Below are positions 13,301-22,571 of a stretch of DNA of 64,000 nucleotides, one piece after another. The stretch is from Knoxdaviesia capensis. Its lineage: Eukaryota; Ascomycota; Sordariomycetes; Microascales; Gondwanamycetaceae. The notes under the pieces were generated by a model that was given only the letters and a program-made list of their open reading frames with translations, ran no database searches and was not told where the DNA came from. Every line of letters begins with the position of its first letter. Positions within the stretch are counted from its first letter, which is position 1. The stretch spans positions 2,474,579 through 2,538,578 of the forward strand of contig LNGK01000004.1 in assembly GCA_001510575.1 (NCBI GenBank), written 5' to 3'. Position numbers and translations under genes: made by a program.

Positions 13301-14800
13301 CTCGAGAACCCGGTCAGGCCAGCACAGGTCAGATTACCGCGAGATTTCGGATCTGAGTGGTGCTCGCCGGCTTCCTCGCCGACGACATCCGGAGAGCCCC
13401 GGACTTTGTCGTGCCGAACACAACGAACCGTTCATCTCTCCTTCTGTACGTCTGTGTCGCCCGATTCGTCCCTCGGGGGACCAATGTGTGGGTGGCTCGG
13501 CCAGAAGAGATGTGCGTGCCCGTGGTAGCACCGTATTTGTCGATCGCCCGTCCGGATACGGAACACCACATGAACTCGCACCCTCGCGGAAATGGAAAAA
13601 AACCAGATACATCACCATCGTCAATGTTTGGTACACCAGAGCAAAAGCAGACAAGAGAGACAGAAGAAAGAAATCAAACCCCGCACACACCACAGACGAA
13701 ATCATCTAAAAGCCCTGGTTGAAAGGGAAATGAGGGCTAAAACACACACACACAAAAAGTGAGAGCAAGAGATCAGTGCAGGGAAGGCGCAGTCGAGGAA
13801 TGTTGGAAGGAACCCTGCGACCAATACTTTCTTTTTCGGGCGGTTTGTTTGCTATGCTTCTTTCCCCATCCAGCCCAACCGCGCATATATGCAGACGCCG
13901 CCGCCTAAAAAAAAGAAGGTGGGGAGCGAGCAAACATACTAAGAGAAGGGGCCATGCAGCTGTGGTTGGGCAAGAACGGTTTAGCCAATATCGTCAACGC
14001 TGCCAAGGTCTGGAAATAGCGCCGCGCAAGTCCGGCATGCTCGTGTAAGTGCATATTTGCTGTGTGGTGCGGAGGGAAGGGAAAGAGCGTCCCGTCTGTT
14101 GTTGGTTCTAGACATGCATGTTCCTTCGGCCGGCCCATCTTTGGATATACACGTTCTTATCTTTTTTTAATTCTAATTTTATTATTATTATTTGAGTGGC
14201 CCTTCGAGAGAGTTCTATATCTGGAACATCCATGCGGCTTCAACGTGTGGTTCTGCAGTAATCGCCCGGATGAACTGCAGAGGATCACCGCCGAATTGCA
14301 ACCACACTCACGTCCTCACACACACATATCACCACCACTTCACCTCCCTCACACACATCACCACCTCCGCCACCGCACTCACCCCCTTTCGCATTCTTGC
14401 CCGCTCATCCCGCCGTTTTCTCCAGGCCATGTGGCCGTGCCGGCTTACCTGCCTGCTACGCACATGTATGTTATGTTTGTATCGCCTTTTGCTTATCTCT
14501 CTCTCTCTCTCTCTCGCTCTCTCTCCCTCTCTCTCTCCTCGAATCTGTGTGCTGGGTCTGCCGCTTTCAACTTTCTCACACCCACCCGGCTTCTTTGTTC
14601 TCTTTGCCTCGTGCGTTCTGGTCAACTTTTCTATCTTCGGACTAGCACGTATAGCCAGTTCAGGTTAGGTTCCCCCAGCCACGCACCGAAAAACACCCTC
14701 AACTCTTCTTGCTGTGTGTCTATGAGGCCTGGTATATCTCCCCGTAAACGAAAAGACTGCCGAGGAGAGAGAGAGAGACGGAGGGATTCCTAGTGTGGAA
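10329..14800. other. SLA2 3' region and GC-rich intergenic DNA
   Basis: The SLA2 stop is followed at once by a pure CT tract (about 10344-10376) in the presumed 3' UTR. Further on are AACCCTAA-type motifs at about 10853-10912, an A20 run at 11420-11439, a shorter A run near 11759, a CA run near 13743 and CT tracts near 14503-14537. No ORF over 100 residues resembles a known protein or has coding-like composition. Confidence 0.5.
11420..11439. repeat. Poly(A) run of 20
   Basis: An uninterrupted A20 lies in gene-free DNA. It could be a retroposed 3' end, but no coding relic or target-site duplication is visible next to it, so a slippage-prone homopolymer is the simpler reading. Confidence 0.8.
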
Positions 14801-16435
14801 CTATCACTGGAAATTTGCCGTTTAAAAAAGAACTTTCTGCTTCTTTTCCCCTCGTGTATATGCTAGCACAAACGAAACATCCTCCGCTGTGTTAGATAAA
14901 CTTACAGCTACACTTACACTAGCAATGGTTAACTGGCCGGAGCCGTGGTTAACCTTTCTCTCTTGGACTGCCTTTTCCTAGTACTGGCTTAGCCTGTTCT
15001 TCTATATGTCTATTCAAGGCCTGCAAAAGCAAAGTCTGGCTGGTTGCTATTTTACTTAACAACGTATAGCTTGGCCAGCCATATTTGGCTGACGATTTCT
15101 TCATTGATGAAGACCAAAGCCTTATGCTAGGAACTCAGAGATGATTAGGCAGTTTCGTGTTTCGAGTGCTTTTCCTTTCTCGAGCCGAATCACATCTACG
15201 AACGCAGGCTGGATATTGTGTTCTGATAGATGCAGGGGACTATTGGTGACTAGGAGGAAGTTTGGAATGCCCTCAGGAGTCTTAGTGACAGTTTTTGCGA
15301 TAAAACTTCGGCCTATATATAGGTAGGTCGGCACATATGCGACGCCGATAGTATTTCAGAACTGGCCTCAAAGCAACATGGCTCCTATAACATATAGTAC
15401 AGTCATTATGCATCCTTAATATTCTTAGGTTTATGCTGCAAAACTGGATAGTATATGATGTCTGCCTCGAGCAAGTTAGTATATAGGTTAAACATTTGTT
15501 TTTGCTCTATAAAATTAATCTAATACCGGTAGGTAGCTAAGATAACTTGCTAGGCTCATGGATGGAAATGTAGTATATACTTCTAGGTAGAGGATTCCCT
15601 TTTCCTTTGTGTTTCTTTGGCATAATGAACTCTAGGTATATATAGGTACATTCTCCTCAAAGATTATATCTAAAATACCTCCTATAATTTGTTGAATATG
15701 GCGAAATTAAAGTGACCGCTAAATATTAAGGACATGTATTCTCCGCTATCAACAGGGGTGGTCTCTGATCTACACATACATCCACATCCCGCTGTCAGTC
15801 TAAAGGCCTTCTTGCCACAAGGCTGATAAAGGGAGAATGATATCCAAGTAGACCTAAATTTTAGGCATATATAATTTTTGTATTACTATCCTTAGTATCT
15901 CTTATAAGAAGTGGCATTATATTATTAAGTCAGAATAGGATAAACGATCTCCTGACTTGCGTACCTAGTTTCCTATAAAAGAGGCATAAAAGTTGAAACT
16001 GTATAGGGTGCTTAATTAATGCTAGATCTCATAGTATAATGTGTTTCCCCTAGGAAGTTAATACGGACAAGAAGGCTCGGACGAGAAAGCTCGGATATAG
16101 ACTACCTTGAGGACTTAGCAAATATATGGGGAAAGTTAATTCACAGCAAATATAGAGTTTATGCATATGTGGGACAAATAGTTGATGATGATTGTAATTA
16201 AGAAACTAAACTACCTAATGCACACCATTAACTCCTGATTTATTGTTGGAGCACTAACAAATCAACCATGACACCATTAATTAACACATCACTCGAACTT
16301 GTTTGAGCTCAGTGTTGTTTCACGCCTGTAACTTCTAAAGTCATACTTCATCATGAAGCCCAATCATCTCAACTGGCAACTTTTGAGTTGCAGATAATCA
16401 CACACCAGAATTCAGGCCATGCTCAACAATCCCAG
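14800..16435. other. AT-rich segment between SLA2 spacer and MAT1-1-1
   Basis: Composition drops sharply to TA-rich DNA with many TATA and TAGG words. No intact ORF is present. A 70-codon minus-strand frame at 15122-15334 (includes TPEGIPNFLLVTNS) reads like degraded coding sequence but matches nothing I know. High TpA is what repeat-induced point mutation or long recombination suppression can leave. No transposase, reverse transcriptase, LTR or TIR can be seen. Confidence 0.5.
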
Positions 16436-17776
16436 CTAGTGGAAGAACCAGGACGAGTTGTTGAAGGCAGAGTCGAAGAAGTTTTCAGTCAAACCATCCA
16501 GGCCCGAGATGTTGTAAAGACCAAACTCAGGCACCTGAAGGTCAATCTGTCTCAGGGCAACTTGGGTCGGAGTGGGCTGGGGATCCTCTGGGGGAGAATC
16601 AACAATACCCTCGAACATGAAAGGATCACTCATCATTCCAGGATTCGACTCAGGGCTCGCGGAGCTGGAAGAGGTATCGGAATCCTGCCGGCTATCAGAC
16701 GCATCATCTTGGCAATGATGAGAATGATGAGACTGACCATTGTCAAAGGTCGATTCATGCTCAGCGTAGTGGAGGCTCAAGTAGTTGTCGGGGTCCGCAC
16801 TGTACATCACAACATCAACTCCAATTTGGAAGAGGCGATCCTCCTCCGAAATTCCAAAGAGACCGGCAGCAGTCTTGACAGGATCAGCCCGAAGGGAGTT
16901 GACGAACTCAACTTTCTTCAGGTACATGGTTTGCTCGGTGTCAGGGCTGGAGGCTTGGGCCATAGGAGGTGGGGCTTGAGTCTCGACAAGGGGCTGAGCA
17001 GTGGTAACCATAAGGGAGTTACTCTTAGCTTCGAGCTTTTCCATGAGAGTTCCAGTATGAGTGCTGAGGTATCCCTTGTTGATGCACGCCCGAAGAAGAT
17101 CAATGTCATTGAGGGGGCACGACATATCCTCCAGACTCTTCATGTATGCATCAAGAGTGGCCTTGTCTTGACCTAGCACAATATCTCCTTCCTCACCCAT
17201 ATGATGGAAAAGTCCAAGCTTCTGGAAGTAGAGACCAGGGCTAGGAAATCCCATGATAGGGCAGACAACAGTCAAGAAAGTAGATAGCTGTGCAGAGTCT
17301 TTGCCCACCTCGTCTCGAATGAAGGAGTACACCTTGGCAACCAGAGCCCATTTGCAATGGTAGGGGTCGGCTTTCCACATATCAGTGAGATAGCCCGAGA
17401 TGATCTTCTGTTTATATCCCTTGAAGATCCCCTTGTAGTAGCCTAAAAAACAAAACAAAAACACCGGAAGTTAGCCAATGCCATATAGAAGGGGATGCAC
17501 ACGTGACCTGTAGCGAGAGGCCAAGTCGTCAAGAAAGTGGAAGGAGCAGAAAACTTTGTTCAGGATGAAGCACTTACTTCTGTAAGCCATAAAGGCATTC
17601 AGAGGTCTCATGGTCTTCTTTTCGGTGACCGCCGACTCGTTTTCGGGAGAGGTTGTGATCAAGGTGTTGTTCGATTCAGGGTTGTTGATTTGTCCGGAGG
17701 GGTTCGCAGAGGGAAGACCAGGATCTTCTGCACCAATCGTGTTCAGGAACTCAGTGATATCTGAGTTATCAGCCAT
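16436..17776 (-). CDS. MAT1-1-1: MAT1-1-1 alpha-box mating-type transcription factor
   Basis: Master regulator of MAT1-1 identity: a nuclear DNA-binding protein that activates alpha-type mating genes such as pheromone and receptor genes. Exons are 17776-17578 and 17442-16436, with a 135-base intron, giving 401 residues. The intron splits a serine codon in the alpha box, so residues read MRPLNAFMAYR, then S, then YYKGIFKGYKQ. The box continues through SGYLTDMWKADP and KVYSFIRDEVGKD to about residue 145. The C-terminal part is low-complexity, with a Ser/Asp/His-rich stretch and a Pro-rich segment. The start is the ATG of MADNSDITEF. MAT1-1-2 is divergent, with starts about 1.06 kb apart, so the spacer probably holds both promoters. 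Confidence 0.96.
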
Positions 17777-18831
17777 GATGATAGTTGCTACCGGAAGGTG
17801 AGACTGGAGTGTCGGAACGGAGAAGAAATCTGCCTCACGAAAAATGTGTGGGAAGAAATGTGTGATCAAGAGGACCACACTTGACAAATTGAGGGCAGAT
17901 GATGGAGGAGGGAAAAAAAGTAAGGTGAAGGGAAAATATTTCAAGTTCAAGGTGTATTGTGAAAACAAATACAACAGAACTGAAAAATGCCCTCCACAAT
18001 ATGCTGCCCTTTCTCTTTTTCTGGTCACGTACTATGACAGTGATGGTTTTTTTTTTGCTTTTGAAAAAAAAAAAACAAAATATGTGGAATGAACACAGGT
18101 GATAACAAATTGGAAGTGGCCTAGAAAATAATGGAGAAAATAAACAATTAAGTCAGTAAATATTTACAACTCGTGAAAATATATGGATAGGAGATCAATT
18201 TCATAAAAGATAGAAGGTGCTGTGATGTTGCTGGGGATGTGTTATACATATAGGCAGGTTATACTCCACTACAAATATCCTTCTTGGAACAGCCAACTTA
18301 AAGGGGGTGGCCAGTGGCTAGCTCGCAGTGAAGGTTGTAGAAGAACAAAGAGAGGGGTGTGTGAGTAAGTCAGGTACTTGCCTTCGAAGCTCAGGCACAG
18401 CTTATCCCCTGGTGACCGGTGGATAGTGCTAGAGGAAATGAGCTCTGGTGGGATGAGTTGTTGAAGTGAAGGAAGAAAGAAGGAAGAAGGAAGAAGGGAG
18501 AAGAAAGAAGAAAGGAGAAAGAAGAAAAGAAATAAACTGAATTGAATTGAAAGGTGAATCTATTACATGACACAATAAACAGAGTGTCTGAACATGCGAG
18601 TTTTGTATTTCGGTTGTATGTAAACATGCGAATTATTTATTGCTAGAGTACATGAAAAAAACAAATACTCACGTCCTCGGATATTTTGTATCATTTCAGA
18701 CATCTTCTGCGACTTTGGACTGATCAAATTCTTCCCTCTAACACAACTGGAAAATCTCACAAATCCAGGAGTCCCCCAATCGCCAACACACACCCCACCA
18801 CTTGCAATCCTTCTCAAGTCTAACAAACACC
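17777..18831. promoter_or_regulatory. Divergent promoter region of MAT1-1-1 and MAT1-1-2
   Basis: This 1.05-kb spacer between two oppositely oriented starts is AT-rich. It contains T runs near 18048 and A runs near 18065, and a near-pure purine tract at about 18461-18536. The CCACT-rich stretch just before 18832 looks like the MAT1-1-2 leader. No further gene is visible. Confidence 0.55.
18461..18536. repeat. Polypurine (GAA/GGAA) tract
   Basis: About 75 bases consist almost wholly of G and A in GAA and GGAA units. On the minus strand it is a polypyrimidine leader-like tract oriented towards MAT1-1-1. Confidence 0.7.
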
Positions 18832-20745
18832 ATGGATTTTCAATCCTTGAAAACATGCCAGGCCGAGAATATAAGCAGATCTGAGCTTTTGCAGCTGAAG
18901 CTGGAAGTCGCTGAAGCATGGATGTCTTGGACTCTAGCAGCAAATGAGAAGCGCATTCAAATGGAGACATGGTCTCATTCCCGTAAGTTGTTTGTTCGCC
19001 AAAATTTCTCTTTCTAACTAGCAATGCGACACACAACTAACTTGAATTTTTGGACCATAGAACTGACGCTTGTTATTGCCGATATGTGCCTAACAATGGT
19101 CAAACGGAGCCGATCTAAGATTGTGGAGCGGTTCTGCTTCCTTTCCCGAATTGAAGATGAGAAGCCGATATTGGCCTTGATGAAGGTGTTTTATGCCTGG
19201 CACATACAAGACTCGGTTGAGATGTGGGATTTGATGGAGACAGACATCTTGCCTTTGGTCCTTTATGGTCAACGTGCAATTGATATGGCGATCAATTCCC
19301 CCGACATCAGCTCCCACTTTCTCATCCCATGCCCAAATCTTCTGCCCGTCAATATTACATGTGCAGTCCTTCTCGCCGCCTACTTCATCATGGACTACGT
19401 ACACTCAGATGTCAACGCAAACCTAATGATGAAGAACTTGCGCCTGAACCCGAGACTACGACTTCATGGCCTCCGGGCGTACACCATGACGGCATCCAGA
19501 GATATGACCTCGGAACAGGTCACAAAGGCATTCAATGCCGTCGCTGTCACCGATCTAGTCAGAGATCAAATGAGAATTTCGACCACGGGACGAGTCCATG
19601 CGAAGGTTGTACGACAAGACGGCACAGGACACTGGGTTGGCTGCCCTCTTTTTCACCCATCAACCAGCTTTCCTGGATCGGACTGGGAGAAACTTGTCAA
19701 TCTTGGGGCATCTCCCACGCTCTTTCCCGACAAAAACGGCGATTTGTTGGATATACCCAACCATTCGCTGACATTCGGAAGATTTCGGATGAATCCAGAT
19801 CTTCAGTCAGTCAACGCTCAGTACCAGATGGCCCAGAGGGACCTTGTCATGGTATGTGGTGTTCTCTCGCTCCCGTTTTCATTGTGTGCAGTGCTAATAG
19901 TTCATGGAAACTAGTTCGGGATAATGCCGGACGTCCCCGAGCCGAGCCTATCGTCCCTCCCACCAGACGAACAACAACGAGAGTACAACAGAAGAAAGGA
20001 GGAATTTAATCGAATTGCGGCCCTCACTGAGCTTCCCTATCCCAAGTTCTCCGAGCTTGAGTTGAACGGACAGGTGAGACTACTTTCTTCCCCCATCATG
20101 TCAAACACTTGATACTAATACCATATCTGTGTGCTATAGTTCTCATTAACTGAAGAGGAGAGACAGTGCTACTTGGCACTTGACAAGGTAAGCTTATCAA
20201 GCTCTGGTTGATGGTTTGGTCGCTAACAGTTGCAATGAAATTTCTAGATATCGGATAGAAATGGCCACTGGACATTCAATATGCTTGAAAGAATATTGAG
20301 TGACCGGCGGCTTGTTTCGGAACCCTTCCATCTGATGGGGAATATCATTTACTTTGGAGACGGGGATCTCAGTAGTATGACCGAGTTGCAGCTTTTGTTG
20401 GAAGCTCAAGATGCTCTTGAAACAACCGAACCCACCGCAGAAGACGGCCAAAACGATGCAGACGATGATGGCGATGCGGATGACGACGATGACGACGAGG
20501 ATGACGAGGATGACGAGGATGACGAGGATGACGACGACGAAGATGGAGATGCTTCCAGCAACTTCGGGGATGAAGCTCAATCGGAGGGCGGAAACAACAT
20601 CGGAGATCCCGAGATCCCTCTGATAGGACCATTCGGAAATTATGTTGCGAATGGCCCCGTGGACGCCATGCACTACGGCCAGGAGAGTCCCACGGCCTTT
20701 GAAGAACCGCTGGAGACTCTTGAGTGGAGAATTACATGGCCGTAG
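18832..20745 (+). CDS. MAT1-1-2: MAT1-1-2 mating-type protein
   Basis: Member of the MAT1-1-2 family of Sordariomycetes, which is required for fruiting-body and ascospore development; its biochemistry is not well defined. Exons are 18832-18982, 19061-19851, 19915-20073, 20140-20187 and 20248-20745, giving 548 residues. I chose the acceptor at 19060 over the one at 19021 because the latter leaves a 39-base intron, while 19060 has a CTAAC branch site at a normal distance. The conserved core includes KRSRSKIVERFCFL near the N-terminus and WVGCPLFHPSTSFPG in the middle. The last exon encodes an Asp/Glu run of about 30 residues (about 20455-20550), longer than I expect for the family. The call rests on order and family-like motifs. 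Confidence 0.85.
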
Positions 20746-21408
20746 AAATCAGATAATAACACTACGTGCTTGTGAAAACACGAAGGAAACGGGATTTAGA
20801 TTTCTAGAACCAAGAAGAAGCATTCTGACACTGTAACTCAGGCCTCGGGTATATTGCTTGATGGATACTAGGTATTCTTCAAGAAGCATCCGCGCGTGGC
20901 TCGCCTAACACCTAAAGAACAGGAGGACCATACCGAGGTGAGAGGGCGTAGGTTGATAGGGGAGTGAAATCTGACTATTCTCACACCCCGCCCCCCGCGC
21001 TTTCGTTGTATCCTACGGGCGTGCGATGCGATCTAGACTAACATTCTTAGTTTTAGTGTGTTGCAGCATACGACCGTGCATGGATAGCACGAGTATTAGA
21101 GTATATAAAGTCCCTTCATTGGTACTTCTATATATAAAGAATTGCGTACCAGTTGTTGCTTCTATTGTGGTGTACCAGAATGTGCGTTTCTTAGTGGCAG
21201 TCACTGTGCAGACGACCTTTCAATGGTTATATATGGCACGAAGCCCCATCACTGAGAACTTCTGGTTTTCTTCGAACTCTGTTTGCACGTAACTAACATC
21301 ATTCACCTACTCTCAGTTGATTCAATATTTCACCATAACCTTTGCCATTCTGGCTATTATATACCAATGTATCTTCAATATGACACATTTGCAGGCGGCT
21401 GTCAGCCC
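20746..21408. other. Spacer between MAT1-1-2 and the HMG gene
   Basis: AT-rich DNA containing the MAT1-1-2 3' region and the presumed promoter and leader of the HMG gene. A C-rich patch lies near 20985-20999. No ORF is supportable, although the frame of the HMG gene stays open upstream of its chosen start. Confidence 0.5.
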
Positions 21409-22222
21409 ATGAGTTCGGTGCCATACATGGCATTCGTTATTGGATCGACTCATGAGGAAGTAACTCTGATAGTGAAACCACATGATGGATTGCAACTTGG
21501 AAAAATTGCGGCAAGATTTGCGTGAGTACATCAGAGTCTGCCATCCACGGCTGGAGGTGCTAACGTTTGTCCAATAGTAACTCCATTGGGGAGGACGTGG
21601 AGGTTGTTTACGACGGGTTGAAAGATCAGTATGGTGTGATTTATGATGGATCGCCGCGAGGGCTCTTCTCAACAAATCTCATATCTTTGGGGAAAATATC
21701 TTGTGAGTGATAACCTGCCACCTTGTCTCTATCTACGTTTCCATCTCCAACGATGAGTCCCAGATGCCCGTTTCTCATTATAAGCAACATGAAATTTTAG
21801 CAACACGGCCCGATATGACCCAGACAGGACTCTCCTCATGCCCCAGCGATGAACAATCCTCGAACGTGAGAATCCGACGCCCATCGAATAAATGGATTCT
21901 TTATCGACGGGATAAATCCCACCAACTTCTCTCAGAAAATCGAAACTATTCAGCTTCAGAAATATGTGAGACCTCTTCAATACCCCGATGATATCACGAG
22001 CTAACAAATATATCAGCAAGGATAGCTTCGGAATGCTGGAAAAATGAATCGGACACCGTGAAGAGGCGTTATGCAGCCCTTGCTGGTGATGAGGATCGTC
22101 TACACAAGGAGAAATACCCGGAATATAAATACTCAGGTCATCGGGGATCCAAGAAAAGAAGCGCATCAGAATCACTCTGTGACGATTGTTCCCAGCTTGC
22201 ACCTAAAAGGCCTGTATATTGA
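21409..22222 (+). CDS. MAT1-1-3: MATA_HMG-box mating-type protein (MAT1-1-3 by position)
   Basis: Sequence-specific HMG-box transcription factor of the mating locus. Exons are 21409-21521, 21578-21702, 21801-21965 and 22017-22222, giving 202 residues. An in-frame ATG at 21367 would give 216. The box runs from about residue 102, with RRPSNKWILYRRDK, then SASEISRIASECWKNE, VKRRYAALA and YPEYKYS. The last intron interrupts the serine codon of SEIS after its first base. The protein ends about 30 residues after the box. The acceptor at 21800 is the only one that keeps frame without a stop, but its branch site is weak. Order and orientation next to MAT1-1-2 and APN2 fit MAT1-1-3. MAT1-2-1 genes also carry an intron at this serine, so identity needs a phylogeny. 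Confidence 0.82.
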
Positions 22223-22571
22223 CAATATCCATTCACCATGATTGCATGGAATCTTCATTCAGGTGATAGATACATATCTCGTCAGCAAACAATTATTTTC
22301 GGGATGTTGGAGTTAATGAAGTAAACTTGAAGCTTGAGTATTGATTTATGCATGGTGTTTGATGGAGAACAATGTGCTAACGATTTGAGAACTAATCGAT
22401 CAATGGCCTTAGCTACTTGATCCTGCTCATGCTTCCGTAGATATACACTGAATATCAGTGTATTCACTGACGTGGGGTTCGCCAATACACCGCGTGCGAT
22501 CGACTCCCTTCATGATGGTAAAAACTGAAGCTGGCCCTATAGGCCGCACAGGCGGTATTGCGATAGGATAA
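22223..22571. other. Short convergent spacer, HMG gene / APN2
   Basis: These 349 bases separate two convergent stop codons and must hold both 3' ends. No ORF or repeat is seen. Confidence 0.6.

Noticed and set aside
18983..19021. 39-nt first intron for MAT1-1-2
   Set aside because: Shorter than normal fungal introns. The acceptor at 19060 keeps the same frame and has a CTAAC branch site at normal spacing.
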